NCBI GenBank assembly: GCA_001466705.2
Contig: LATX02000043.1
Span: 1 to 32,687 of the forward strand
Length of the DNA: 32,687 bases
Direction: 5' to 3'
DNA from: Moniliophthora roreri
Lineage: Eukaryota; Basidiomycota; Agaricomycetes; Agaricales; Marasmiaceae
Shown here piece after piece: positions 1 through 11,706 of the stretch (the first letter of the stretch is position 1; each line of letters starts with the position of its first letter). The translations under genes and the position numbers were made by a program. The notes beneath the pieces are model-generated. The model was not told the DNA's origin, did not search any database, and saw only the letters and a program-made list of their open reading frames with translations.

Positions 1-3000
1 TGGAACATGCATTCAGCTGACTGAAAGGTCAATTCCCTATTCTTCTGAACCTTCCAGGCTATGATCTTGATGGTCAGTATTGCCTCATTGAGTCTTTAAT
101 GATTACACACAACATTCTTAAGGAAATGGGAGATGATTCTACTCAGATTTCTGGTGATATGCATAACTTTTACCTTTTATTTTGCATGCAAATAGAGAAT
201 ATTTTGCAATTGAGGACTAGTGTGAGCCCTGAGCAGCTAGTCAAAGTGAGTAGTAGAGAAGGATACAAAATATTAGCAGAGTAATGGTTGACAGTAGGCC
301 ATACAAGGGTACTCAACCACTGCTAGTATGAAAATAAACAGTGAATCTGAACACAGAGGAGCATCCTGAAACCTGTAGGGAACTACACCACATCACACCT
401 CTCTATCAAAAGCATACTAAAGGGAATATTTTCACTTTTAACAATATTTTCAATCCATACCCAGCTTGAAGGAAAAGCCTTTGATGATACATCAACAAGA
501 ATATTACTGAGAAATGGATATAAAACAGAGAATGACAAATTATCAGCAGAGGATACTCAAGATACTAATATCAAACTAGATGAATGAAATAGACGATTGG
601 TTACTGGAAAGGTGCCTGTATCACAGCAAGCAGAAGACAAAGCCATATGATGAGAAGATAGCATGGCTGCGCTTATGTGTACACTTTAGATGAGAAGATG
701 GAAGCATAATATGCATCCACAGAGCAGATGACAATAGACAGAGAGGGAAGAAACCATGCGGAGTGGCATAGAAGTATAATATTTTCAAACGGAGTTGGAA
801 GGAGAGCCGTTTGATAGAGAAAATTGCAAACAATTAGTGTCAGGAGACTGCACAATTGTCATAGAAAAAGAAATAAAAGAGATTATGGCTATGAAGCCTG
901 ACTACAATCAGACACTGTGACAGAGAAATTACCAAACACAGCTTAGTTTATATAATATTTAGCACCCGACTCAGTTTTATTTGTATGTGTGACAGATATA
1001 TTTAGATTATTTATGTTGTAGGATATATAAGAGGACATGTTTTGTAGGTGGAAGGCAGGAGAGATACTGCCCACCGATTACCAGAGTGTATGATGTTGTT
1101 GTTCAGGTAGAAGAGCTACCAGCAATCAGTATTTTTCAACCACTTTGGGCCTTAGCTTATTTAGTTGTGCAAGAGGCGCAGGCTAGTTGAGACCTGAGAT
1201 TGTAACCCAAACCAGAGATATAAATAAAAGCTAGGAAGAGCTTAGTTTTTTTTAACACAAGAGGCATGTTTTCTAATAAGAGAAACATTGTATCAGTCTA
1301 CTAAGAGGGTAGCTGATGTGCATCAGTATAGTCTGGTGTTTCAACATGAATCAGAGAGGGTTTTCAAGCTAGCAGTGTCTAGAAGATTTGTCCTCTTGAG
1401 AATTGTTGCAGAATATAGCTAAGAGGGCTATATTCAGGTACAAGAGGTTCCTTTGTTCTCACTTAGAAGAAGTTTATTCTTTAGGCAGTTTCTGGTTGAA
1501 AATCTGTACCAGTATTTGCTTTCAAAGTGATTAATAAAACTACAAACCAATAAATATTATACAAAATAAACACCAATCTTGATCTGAGAAGTTGTTTTGA
1601 AGGCAATCGTCTCTGAAATACCAAGCAAGACANTCAGCTGACTGAAAGGTCAATTCCCTATTCTTCTGAACCTTCCAGGCTATGATCTTGATGGTCAGTA
1701 TTGCCTCATTGAGTCTTTAATGATTACACACAACATTCTTAAGGAAATGGGAGATGATTCTACTCAGATTTCTGGTGATATGCATAACTTTTACCTTTTA
1801 TTTTGCATGCAAATAGAGAATATTTTGCAATTGAGGACTAGTGTGAGCCCTGAGCAGCTAGTCAAAGTGAGTAGTAGAGAAGGATACAAAATATTAGCAG
1901 AGTAATGGTTGACAGTAGGCCATACAAGGGTACTCAACCACTGCTAGTATGAAAATAAACAGTGAATCTGAACACAGAGGAGCATCCTGAAACCTGTAGG
2001 GAACTACACCACATCACACCTCTCTATCAAAAGCATACTAAAGGGAATATTTTCACTTTTAACAATATTTTCAATCCATACCCAGCTTGAAGGAAAAGCC
2101 TTTGATGATACATCAACAAGAATATTACTGAGAAATGGATATAAAACAGAGAATGACAAATTATCAGCAGAGGATACTCAAGATACTAATATCAAACTAG
2201 ATGAATGAAATAGACGATTGGTTACTGGAAAGGTGCCTGTATCACAGCAAGCAGAAGACAAAGCCATATGATGAGAAGATAGCATGGCTGCGCTTATGTG
2301 TACACTTTAGATGAGAAGATGGAAGCATAATATGCATCCACAGAGCAGATGACAATAGACAGAGAGGGAAGAAACCATGCGGAGTGGCATAGAAGTATAA
2401 TATTTTCAAACGGAGTTGGAAGGAGAGCCGTTTGATAGAGAAAATTGCAAACAATTAGTGTCAGGAGACTGCACAATTGTCATAGAAAAAGAAATAAAAG
2501 AGATTATGGCTATGAAGCCTGACTACAATCAGACACTGTGACAGAGAAATTACCAAACACAGCTTAGTTTATATAATATTTAGCACCCGACTCAGTTTTA
2601 TTTGTATGTGTGACAGATATATTTAGATTATTTATGTTGTAGGATATATAAGAGGACATGTTTTGTAGGTGGAAGGCAGGAGAGATACTGCCCACCGATT
2701 ACCAGAGTGTATGATGTTGTTGTTCAGGTAGAAGAGCTACCAGCAATCAGTATTTTTCAACCACTTTGGGCCTTAGCTTATTTAGTTGTGCAAGAGGCGC
2801 AGGCTAGTTGAGACCTGAGATTGTAACCCAAACCAGAGATATAAATAAAAGCTAGGAAGAGCTTAGTTTTTTTTAACACAAGAGGCATGTTTTCTAATAA
2901 GAGAAACATTGTATCAGTCTACTAAGAGGGTAGCTGATGTGCATCAGTATAGTCTGGTGTTTCAACATGAATCAGAGAGGGTTTTCAAGCTAGCAGTGTC

Positions 3001-3412
3001 TAGAAGATTTGTCCTCTTGAGAATTGTTGCAGAATATAGCTAAGAGGGCTATATTCAGGTACAAGAGGTTCCTTTGTTCTCACTTAGAAGAAGTTTATTC
3101 TTTAGGCAGTTTCTGGTTGAAAATCTGTACCAGTATTTGCTTTCAAAGTGATTAATAAAACTACAAACCAATAAATATTATACAAAATAAACACCAATCT
3201 TGATCTGAGAAGTTGTTTTGAAGGCAATCGTCTCTGAAATACCAAGCAAGACATTGAGAATTATTCTTAATGTTGCGGTAACAGTGAACTATGCTGAACC
3301 AACTTGCAAACAAAACTGAGAATCAAGAACTTATATATACCTTTTCAGGGGTATTTTGGCACCACAGGCCTCATGTTCTCATAGTAGAGGCATAGGTTTT
3401 TGAGCATCTTCA
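1..3412. other. AT-rich stretch without a recognisable gene
   Basis: Nothing here can be assigned to a protein family. The open frames are 60-70 codons, contain no motif I know and lie on both strands. The unit carries a TATA-like tatataag (near 1024 and 2645) followed about 200 bases later by an AATAAA-like aaataaaag (near 1224 and 2845), an arrangement compatible with a solo LTR or an untranslated retroelement end. I found no matching ends or target duplication, so this is only a suggestion. The 3254-3412 remainder leads into the element at 3417. Confidence 0.4.
13..3253. repeat. 1620-base unit present twice around a single N (probable assembly duplication)
   Basis: Bases 13-1632 and 1634-3253 are the same sequence as far as I can read, at a constant offset of 1621, separated by one N at 1633. 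Even the short open frames inside recur identically (99-284 and 1720-1905 on plus; 621-833 and 2242-2454 on minus). In a window where every other repeat pair is diverged by CpG decay, perfect identity ending exactly at an N is best read as two overlapping contig ends that were joined without merging. A very recent true tandem duplication is the alternative. The true locus probably holds one copy. Confidence 0.85.
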
Positions 3413-3416
3413 CTGG

Positions 3417-6197
3417 TAATATGGCAAACCTAGAAAAGACCCATTTTTATTCATTTTACTTTACTTTTGAATTGGAACACTTTAATATGACACAAGATAA
3501 AGAGTAATAAGGACTAGAGTGAGCCCAGTCTGCTAGTCATTGCCTTAAAGAAGCTATAGTGCATTGGAAAGTATGAAGAGCTATATGATACGCTATACAG
3601 AGGTGTCTAAGCTGTACTTTCTGACTTATCTATATATCAGATCCAAAGCAGATCACTCCTGAAACTTGTAGAGAACCTAACTATGGCCCAATGAATGCAT
3701 TGGCTAGTTAACCAAGCTCTCAAAAGTGCTATCAATGGGATTTTTATTTTTATTTTACCTTTCTATAACATCTGCAAAGTGCAACATGCAGTCAAACAGT
3801 ACAGAGGTACTTAGAGGAGACATCAAAACAGAAAGACAACTGAGAACAGGAACAATCACAGAACAATCCTCCTCCAAAGTCAATATATGGATTAAAGTCA
3901 AAGCAGGCAATCTCTTAATAAAGAGTTCACCAGCAGCTAAACAATATGAAATAAACTAACTAGGTACAAAGTCATCTCAGAAAGAAGGAAATCACTTCCA
4001 AAGGACATCTGCTACCTACAGACAGATATGACAAGACACACAAAGAATATCTAATGCATAAGAAGTCCTAAATAAGACTGAGCATGTATTGTCAAAGGAG
4101 ATAGGAACAGTAACAGCATGTTCTAGCCTTGGAAACTTTGGCATCTAGGCCTCTGCAGATGTGCAGACACTAGAAAGGGAAAAGCTGTAAAAGAAATAGG
4201 ACAGATACAACCATCCACTCATAGATACCCAACTTAGAAAAGAGAAAATACAAATTATAGAGTTCAGAACACCTGGAGATGTAGATACCTGTGCAGATAT
4301 GGTCAGATACCCTAGTGGCCAGACTCCGTGACATCCAAATATTCCCTCTTTTAGTATCTCAGTCACTCATTTATCATTTCCTGAATTATCAGACATTATT
4401 TATAATTTTCTGTAGATATATTCCATGGACTGTATATAAGGACAGCTAGATATTCATGTATACTCAAGTAACTCTGCCTCCTCTGATTGTGAATACATGA
4501 AGAGTTTGTTTGGTGTATAATTGTGTGTGCCATTCCAGTTTTGCTTCCTCACTTCAGGCTCTGGAGATTGGTCCTGAGTGACTCCAGAGAGATAGACATC
4601 TGATAATGAACTTGTGTTGTAAGAGACAAAGAGTAACACCTTTAGTGCACTTGGCACTTTTCTAAGAGATAACTTTACACCAAAAGTTCTGGTGGCTTTT
4701 GGAGTGTGGCCTATGTTGGGTATCAGGTTGTGACACACTTAGAGTTGTAACAAAGGAATTGGGCCTGCAATTAAGCTCTTTGTAGAAACTGGTCCAGGAC
4801 CTTTTCCAGTACACTGTGTACTGTAGTTGTCTCAAAGAAGTCTTGAACTCTGTAGGGTCAGACTANTAGAACAGGAACAATCACCAAACAATCTTCCTCT
4901 GAAGCCAATATATAGATCAAAGTCAAAGCAGGTGATCTCTAAATAAAGAGTGCACCAGCAGCTAAACAATACGAGATAGACTAACTAGGTACAAAGTCAT
5001 CTCAGAAAGAAGGAAATCACTTCCGAAGGACATCCACTACCTATAGACAGATACAATGAGATGTAGAAGAATATCTAACACATAAGAAGTCCTAAATAAG
5101 ACTGAGCATACATTGTCAAAGAAGATAGAAACAGTAACAGTGTGTTCCAACCTTGGAAACTTTGGCATCTAGGCTTCTGCTGATGTGCAAATACTAGAAA
5201 GGGAAATGCTGTAAAGAGACAGAACAGATACAGCCATCTGCTCATAGATACCCAACTTAGAAAAGAGAAAATACAAATTATAGAGTTCAGAACACCTGGA
5301 GATGTAGATACCTGTGCAGATATGGTCAGATACCCTAGTGGCCAGACTCCGTGACATCCAAATATTCCCTCTTTTAGTATCTCAGTCACTCATTTATCAT
5401 TTCCTGAATTATCAGACATTATTTATAATTTTCTGTAGATATATTCCATGGACTGTATATAAGGACAGCTAGATATTCATGTATACTCAAGTAACTCTGC
5501 CTCCTCTGATTGTGAATACATGAAGAGTTTGTTTGGTGTATAATTGTGTGTGCCATTCCAGTTTTGCTTCCTCACTTCAGGCTCTGGAGATTGGTCCTGA
5601 GTGACTCCAGAGAGATAGACATCTGATAATGAACTTGTGTTGTAAGAGACAAAGAGTAACACCTTTAGTGCACTTGGCACTTTTCTAAGAGATAACTTTA
5701 CACCAAAAGTTCTGGTGGCTTTTGGAGTGTGGCCTATGTTGGGTATCAGGTTGTGACACACTTAGAGTTGTAACAAAGGAATTGGGCCTGCAATTAAGCT
5801 CTTTGTAGAAACTGGTCCAGGACCTTTTCCAGTACACTGTGTACTGTAGTTGTCTCAAAGAAGTCTTGAACTCTGTAGGGTCAGACTATATTGGCTACCA
5901 AGTCTTTTGGTGGGACTGTAGCTCTTGTGTTTTGTGCTTTGTGCACTGTGTTCTTATATGTGTGTGTTTGTGTGTTTGGATATAAACTCTTTTAAAACCC
6001 ATATATACTCCTCTAGAGGTGAACACTTTGAAGTAGATTGCTTCAATAAGAGAGAATCAACCTAGCTAAGAGTTTTGTTGGCATTCTAAGTGCAGCAACT
6101 CTGATCACATTGATCCACACTTGCACAACAACCTGAGTTAGACTTTTGGAGGTTATCTTTTGGGTAGTTTTCCATTAGTCATATCTTAGACAAATTA
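3417..6197. mobile_element. Element with TAAT...ATTA inverted ends, copy 1 (full-length, inflated by an assembly duplication)
   Basis: The ends are taatatggc at 3417 and gacaaatta ending at 6197, which are imperfect inverted repeats. The element is flanked by ctgg (3413-3416) and ctgg (6198-6201), a 4-base target duplication. A second, inverted copy lies at 9228-10302. The span is 2781 bases but includes a 1023-base duplication around the N at 4866, so the real element is about 1758 bases. The 94-codon minus frame (4454-4738, repeated at 5477-5761) is not conserved in copy 2, where the aligned frame is broken, so I do not treat it as coding. The superfamily is unknown: a non-autonomous DNA transposon fits the short inverted ends, while an LTR-derived element is possible because a tatataag box lies at 4434 and 5457. 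Confidence 0.65.
4218..5888. repeat. Second N-junction duplication, identical 3' part and diverged 5' part
   Basis: Bases 4218-4865 and 5241-5888 are identical at offset 1023, and the first copy ends exactly at the N at 4866. By contrast 4867-5240 is only similar to 3842-4217. The differences are mostly CA in one copy against TG in the other, as in tccaaa/tctgaa, gcaatc/gtgatc and agcatg/agtgtg. The identical part looks like overlapping contig ends. The diverged part looks like read-through from a different genomic copy of the same element at the start of the second contig, which would explain why the overlap was not merged. Confidence 0.75.
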
Positions 6198-6407
6198 CTG
6201 GGTTCAATGGCCTGGAAGCACTTGTACACTGGGCAGCAAGTAGGGTTGAGGTTGAGGCAGAGGAATTGGATTCTCAATTGGTTGATGATGAATTGTATGC
6301 CATGGGCTTGTTATGTCAAAAGTATCTAGTTGAACATATGTTGAATCTTGAAGAAAGCAATAAACTAGATTAGATTGCACTAATATATGACAATTCAATA
6401 TTATTAA

Positions 6408-8000
6408 ATGAGTGACACCATTTCCCTCTCCTGCACTTCAAGTTCCATAAGCATTCTTTCACCTTGGGCCCTTACTATTGGATTTTTACTTTCTGCTTGT
6501 GCCAATGCACTATCCCACTGTGCTTCCCTTTCTGCAGCTGCTGCCCTCTTTTGTTCCTCCTCTCTGTTCATGGTGTTCCTTTCAGTCTTCTTCTTTGTAC
6601 TTCAGCCTCTGTTTCTCAATATCAGCCTTTTCACTAAGAGCTGTAGCTGTGGTGCAGATAATAGTCATTATTTCAACTTCATCATCATCTGAGTCATCAT
6701 ATGAAATCTTCTTCTTCTTCTTGGGCTTTGAGCTTTCATTGTCAGAAATGCTGTTGGTTGAGTTGTAGTTATGTTCATGCAGAACGTCCAAGTCATTATG
6801 TGCACTGTTTGACAAGTATGTAAGCATCAGAGCAGAGTAAGATACAGATCAACTCACATGATGTCAATCAGATGGAAGATTTCCATTTTTTCAAATTCTT
6901 CCAAAGCTTCCCATGACCAAACCCTTCTCCTCAACTGCTGCCTTTTCTTTTCCTTATCCCTCTGCTGCTGCTCTTGCCATTGCTTCTCAGTCTTATCCTG
7001 GTCTCCATCTCCATCACCTGTGTGCATTTCCTGCTCTGCCTTGTACTTCTCAAAAGCTTAATTATGCCAGTATCCAGTGATTTGTTTGAGCATGTACACC
7101 TTCTTCAGTTGACCACTGTTGATGAGCTGGCAAAAAAGGTTTGCTGAATATTTAGAAGAATAGCATAGTTAGATGTGTACCTCATTGAAATAGGTTGCTT
7201 GTTTGACTTTTAGATGCTTCCAGCATTCCTCTGTGGTAATATATTGCACAACCGTCAACTTGTCCTCCTCCAGAAGACCTCAACCCTTCTTCTCTTCTTC
7301 TTTATAATTGTTCTCATCATCATCATTGTTACTATTCAAAACCAACTCAGCCACCTTCTTTTCCTTCTTCAACAACTTCTTGGCAATTTCTTCATCTGAT
7401 ACCCCACCATTACGCCTGTTCAAAGCACCAGATTTGCTGCTGGCACTATTGGTGTTCTTGGATTTTGATTTCTCTTTCTGTGCTGCAGCTGTAGCCCCGC
7501 CATGACCTCTACCCTTGCCACCTTGACCTCAACCACTGCTACCTCCTCTGGTTGCTAAAACTTCAACATCATCATCCTCCTTCTCTCTCTCCACCACATT
7601 CCTAGGTTCAGGTGCATTGGGAACTGTTTCTTCAGCTGGATGCTCTGGTACATGTGCTGATGGGAGTTGCCAGCTGGCTTTCCTATTTCTAGCATCTTTC
7701 CCATCCTGGTCCTGATCAATCTGCTCAAGCTCCTCCATTCCAAGCTCTCAATCGAATTCTTGGTGAGTCTACCCATCAAAATTCTGTGCTAGTGCTTGGG
7801 TTGGCATACTGAGAATGCCGTTGTCAGGTGCTGACTGAAAATGCTGTGTGACAGGTGGTGTGTGTGAAGGATAGGTTTGTTGAGATGAAGAGTGGAAGTT
7901 CTGGTCACAATGAGTGCCAGTGAGCTGCTGGAGTGGTGTCCTCACAGGAGAATACTGCTGGAGTATGTTGTTGAAATAGAGTTCTGCTGTAAGTGAGGTG
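6408..8000 (-). pseudogene. Myb/SANT-like basic protein, transposon-associated type, decayed
   Basis: Read on minus from about 8000 to the stop at 6408 this is one spliced gene. The N-terminus is rich in Pro, Gln and Ser, followed by an acidic and Lys-rich linker. Near 7180-7290 comes a segment (LLEEDKLTVVQYITTEECWK, then HLKVKQATYFNE) that resembles Agaricomycete Myb/SANT-like proteins found beside DNA transposons. The middle part has a HTGDGDGD motif near 7020 and a FEKMEIFHLIDI segment near 6870. The C-terminus is a nuclear-signal-like KPKKKKK and a long charged coiled coil. Two introns are visible: one beginning gtacac at about 7179, and one beginning gtgagt at about 6857 and ending acag near 6805. 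In-frame TGA at three arginine-like positions (near 7756, 7525 and 7288) and other stops make it non-functional. I see no transposase next to it. Assignment is by motif memory only. Confidence 0.45.
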
Positions 8001-8841
8001 AGGGATAACTATGCACATTCTAGTACAAATGACTGTTTTGCAGTATTCTAAGTGACACATCTTGTTGTGCTTTCAATTGTGCAGCATAAAGAATCAACAC
8101 CTGCCTGCAACATCTAGCCCTCATTTCTTGAGCTAGAGACAGGCCAGGACAAAAATTTGCCTTGGCTGGCCCCAGGCCTCATGCACACACTGGATTTGGC
8201 ATTGTTCTGACTAGCTGCTCACTTAACAGTGACAAATCCCACACATTACAAAATGAAATGGGAAATAAAATCATGATTGAGTACCACTAGAAATAGTACT
8301 AATACAATGCACAGAGTCATTGATTAATCATTGATCATCTTCCACATAGTTCAACGGTCTCCTGCTGTAGATCCAAGAGTCAAACAAAATCTTCTAAGTT
8401 TAGCTTCAAGCCATCTGATAGGATATAAGTTAGCTCCACTGTGCAGTCAGCAGATTGAACTGCTTACTATCAGCTGTCTATCCATTGCTATATAGTACAC
8501 CCAATTTCAATCCATTCCACACCTCTGGCAACAGGTAAGCTCCTGTATTATTTGGTACTATCTGACTATTCTGACTATATTGTAGAGGTGCTACTATTCC
8601 ACTAGAATCAAGTTCCAGATGGATCTGTGCGGTTTCTGACCTGTAAGCCATATTGTACTTTCTGTAGTACATTCTGGTTTCTTTAACATTATAACTTTAA
8701 GCCAGATGACCAGTACTTTCAACACCTCCAATCATGCCCCTCATATGAGAGTCCAATGGGCTGTTACCATCAAAGACAAGCCATGTAAGCCCTAACCCAT
8801 GTCTGCCAGTAAACCAATGGCAATAGATCGCCAGCTGACTA
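8000..8841. other. No recognisable gene; left flank of the YR retrotransposon
   Basis: I find no supported coding region; the one 64-codon minus frame (8478-8672) has no family resemblance. An imperfect inverted pair around 8150-8185 (gccaggacaaa facing tttgccttggctggc) could be the end of another decayed element, but I cannot find a partner. The stretch ends where the B2 repeat of the YR element begins. Confidence 0.4.
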
Positions 8842-8988
8842 TTTCAAGGTGATGCAAACTCTTGAAAGTAATCTGCTAGGTGTTTGGGTTTTCAGCTACA
8901 CTTGCAACCTGTAGTGGGGTGAGACAGATTTTTGGATGTGCTGGAAATCAGTGTTGGGTGTGCTGAAGTCCAGAGTAATGACCACCCA
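8842..8988 (-). repeat. Split direct repeat B2 (3' end of the YR element)
   Basis: This stretch begins tttcaaggtgatgc and runs to ccaccca. It matches 9214-9227 joined to 10307-10439 (B1) in the same orientation, with differences mostly of the C/T and G/A type. The low-coordinate edge is taken as the 3' terminus of the minus-strand element. An 83-base spacer (8989-9071) separates it from A2 and is not found elsewhere in the window. Confidence 0.75.
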
Positions 8989-9071
8989 AGGCTTTAGTGG
9001 TTGCCAGTGTATCTTCTTGTACAAACTCTAGCAATCTTTGTCAGAGGGTGAGATGGAGGGTCGAAAAGAGA

Positions 9072-9213
9072 GATGTGAGGAGAGTCAAGCTCTCTGCTTG
9101 AGTCTCTAAGGATGGTTGATGCAAGAGAAGAGAAGGAAGCAATGAGGTCACATGACCTTGTTCACTTTCCTTTAAAACTCATTTTTGGCAACTATTGATG
9201 CCAAAAATCCCAC
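9072..9213 (-). repeat. Split direct repeat A2 (internal copy of the 5' end repeat)
   Basis: This stretch, gatgtgaggagag to aaaaatcccac, matches A1 at 23292-23435 in the same orientation. A1 keeps several CpG dinucleotides that A2 has lost: ttcggcgac against ttggcaac, atcgatg against attgatg, agcgatg against agcaatg. A1 is therefore nearer the ancestral state here. Confidence 0.8.
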
Positions 9214-10439
9214 TTTCAAGGTGATGCTAATTTGTCTAAGATAAGAGTAGTGGAAAACTACCCAAAAGATAACCTCCAAAAGTCTAACTCAGGTTGTTGT
9301 GCAAGTGTGAATCGGTGTGATCAGAGTTGCTGCACTTAGAATGCCAACAAAACTCTTAGCTAGGTTGATGCTCTCTTATTGAAGCAATCTACTTCAAGGT
9401 GTTCACCTCCAGAGGAGTATATATAGGTTTTAAAGGGGTTTTTATACCACAAACACATATACAAAACACAAACATAGTGCATGAGGCACAAACACAAGAG
9501 CTACACTCCCATACAAAGACTTGATAGCCGATATAGTCTGACCCTATGGAGTTCAAGACTTCTTTGAGACAACTACAGTACACAGCATACTGGAAAAGGT
9601 CCTAGACCAGTTTCTACAAAGAGCTCAGCACAGGCACACCCCTTGCTAAGACTCTAAGTGTGTCAAACCTGATACCCAACACAGGCCACACTCCAAGTGC
9701 CCAAGGCTCCTTCTTGGTGTAAAGTGTCTCTTAGAAAAGTGCTATAACGCACTCAAGATGTTACTCTTATCTCTTACAATGCAAGTTTGTTATCAGATGT
9801 CTATCTCTCTGGAGTCACTCAGGACCAATCTCCAGGGCCTGAAGTGAGGAAGCAAAACTGGAATGGCACACACAATTATACACCAAACAAACTCTTTATG
9901 TATTGATGTCTCCTCTAAGTACCTCTGTACTGTTTGACTGCATGTTGCACCTTGCAGATGTCATAGAAAGGTAAAATAGAAATTAAAATCCCATTGATAG
10001 CACTTCAAGAGCTTGGTTAACTAGCCAATGTGTTCATTGGGCCATCCCTACAGGTTTCAAGAGTGATCTGCTTTGGATCTGATACATAGATAAGTCAGAA
10101 AGTACAGCTTAGACACCTCTATATAGCATATCATATAGCTCTTTGTACTTTCCAAGGTACTATAGCTTCTCTAAGGCAATGACTAGCAGACTGGGCTCAC
10201 TCTAGTCCTTATTACCCATTATCTTGTGTCATATTAAAGTGTTCCAAATCAAAAGTAATGTAAAATGAATAAAAGTGGGTCTTTTCTAGGTTTGACATAT
10301 TAACACAAACTCTTGAAAGTGACCTGCTAGATGTTTGGGTTCTCAGCTACACTTGCAACCTGTGGTGGGGTGAGACAGATTTTTGGACATGCCAGAAATC
10401 AGTGTTGGGTGTGCCAAGGTCCAGAGTGATGACCACCCA
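9214..10439 (-). repeat. Split direct repeat B1, interrupted by a 1.08 kb element
   Basis: The 14 bases at 9214-9227 (tttcaaggtgatgc) and the stretch 10307-10439 together reconstruct the B2 repeat continuously. Everything between is the inserted TIR element plus its second target duplication (10303-10306). B2 (8842-8988) therefore serves as the empty-site control for the insertion. Confidence 0.75.
9228..10302. mobile_element. Element with TAAT...ATTA inverted ends, copy 2 (internally deleted, inverted relative to copy 1)
   Basis: The ends are taatttgtc at 9228 and gacatatta ending at 10302. The flanks atgc (9224-9227) and acac (10303-10306) are best explained as one original acgc duplication in which the central CpG decayed to TG on one side and CA on the other. 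The element is the reverse complement of copy 1 (3417-6197) but lacks about 666 internal bases corresponding to about 3826-4491. The deletion joint is at about 9905, where tatgtatt meets gatgtctcc. It carries no coding frame shared with copy 1. Confidence 0.7.
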
Positions 10440-10692
10440 TCATGGACACAAGCCTCTGGCATGTCATCAGTCTGGACTGAGAACAACCCATCCTCTGGAA
10501 GTCAGAGGTGTAGCATGTGGATCTCACTCATTTCATTTGTGTGGTGAAGAAGGGATTTACTTGTATGGTGTCATAATTAAAGAGTACAGGTTCTGAGGTG
10601 TGTAGATAGTAGAATACAGGGTTTTTTCAGAGGCTGGCTGTGAAGTACAAAGCTAAGTGTGAAGGGCAAGAGGTCATAGGTATGTGGAAGAA
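10440..10692 (-). other. 3' untranslated stretch of the YR element
   Basis: This lies between the recombinase stop (10693-10695, read on minus) and repeat B1. The 64-codon plus frame at 10402-10596 overlaps B1 and has no family resemblance. Nothing else is visible. Confidence 0.5.
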
Positions 10693-11706
10693 TTAGGCAC
10701 TGTAGCAAGTGTTGCAAGCTAGTAAGCTGACGACATGGTGTGGCGCTATCGACTCTACATTTCTCCAGTATGCCTTGTAGGCATCAGAGCTCTACCTCTC
10801 CAGTACCTTCACAACTTCTAATTCAACTCCTGCTGTCAGGTAGAGAGTGGTGCTGCCTATGCAAAAAGAGTGACCTGTGAACTTTGGAATGCCATGCCTG
10901 GACCAAATTTCATTGCAGTGTGCTAGGAATCACTCTTTGGTAAGAACCTTGAGCTCACCCTTTGAGTCTCTGAATGCAAACAAGGGAGATGTTTCATGCA
11001 GATTGTTGATGACAATGTGTGAGAAGACAGTGTTGACTGGGTCAGTTGGGTCATCCTGTTGATATGGGAGGAAGGCTCACTCGCCAGTAAGTTGGTGCAT
11101 CTTTGTTTTGGGTAGGAATAGGGAGTAGGACTGCTTGTTATCTGTGGTGGAAAGGTCCTGTACAAGTGGAAGACTGGTAGCATTATAGTTGGAGACTTTG
11201 AAGGAAGATGGAAGAATCTCTCCTAGCTATAGTTGGCCATATACAGCTGAATTTGTGGCTGCATACACTGTCAAGTCCTCTTTATTTTCTCCAGATAGAT
11301 CTAGGTCACTGTATAGGAGGTTGAGCATGCATTGTGTGACAGAGGGTCTTTTGGGCTGGAAGGAAGAAGCAGGCATGTCTCGTTTGATCACTTTAATTGC
11401 TGCCTTTGTCCTATCACTGCAGGGCCAGTTCCAATCCACTAAAGTGAAGTATTTCTTGAGGTGCTGTAGGTGTGTTGAAGCAGTAGAACCTGATGCATGG
11501 CCCCAGTATTTCTGGAGAAGGAAGTCTATGATGACCCTCTCACTCAGGTTATCCAGTGGTTGACAGTACAGACTGCCCTCTAGATCTGCCCATTCAACAA
11601 AAGATGACTTCACCAACATAATCTGTCGCATGACCTCCCTGGAGCAGCTGTGGTGTTTCATGAGCTTGGCAATCAGATGAATGCTATCTTGTGGGTCTGC
11701 CCCCAA
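10693..11706 (-). pseudogene. Tyrosine recombinase of the YR retrotransposon, inactivated
   Basis: This gene would integrate the element's circular cDNA without making a target duplication. Read on minus from 11706, the N-terminal core-binding part is a 159-residue open stretch to 11227, with SERVIIDFLLQKYWG and a STHLQHLKKYF helix. The catalytic part follows. The box-I position reads QL-stop-LGEIL where the family has an arginine before LGE. The HxxR box reads GHSFCIG, with Cys (TGC, 10861-10863) in place of the catalytic Arg; CGC to TGC is a CpG transition. The C-terminal box SSDAYKAYWRNVESI (near 10760) keeps the tyrosines, but the preceding GRW-like motif is interrupted by TAG. It ends at TAA 10693. 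It is the last gene of the element, downstream of RNase H. Confidence 0.8.

Noticed and set aside
99..1905. Duplicated 61-residue plus-strand genes at 99-284 and 1720-1905
   Set aside because: They are identical only because the whole 1620-base unit is duplicated at an N. No motif, intron or start context supports a gene.
4454..5761. A conserved 94-residue minus-strand protein repeated at 4454-4738 and 5477-5761
   Set aside because: The two copies are the assembly duplication, and the independent copy at 9640-9905 is frame-broken. There is no evidence of coding selection.
6408..6768. Plus-strand hydrophobic ORFs that look like membrane proteins
   Set aside because: They are the complement of a Lys/Glu/Asp-rich coiled coil. 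Antisense of charged codons produces Phe, Leu and Ser runs.
3417..10302. The inverted arms 3417-6197 and 9228-10302 as the ends of one large TIR transposon enclosing 6198-9227
   Set aside because: Each copy has its own target duplication, and the right one interrupts a YR element repeat whose other copy gives the empty site. They are two independent insertions.
11189..11563. A 124-residue plus-strand ORF
   Set aside because: It lies antisense to the open N-terminal part of the tyrosine recombinase, whose minus-strand reading has family motifs downstream.
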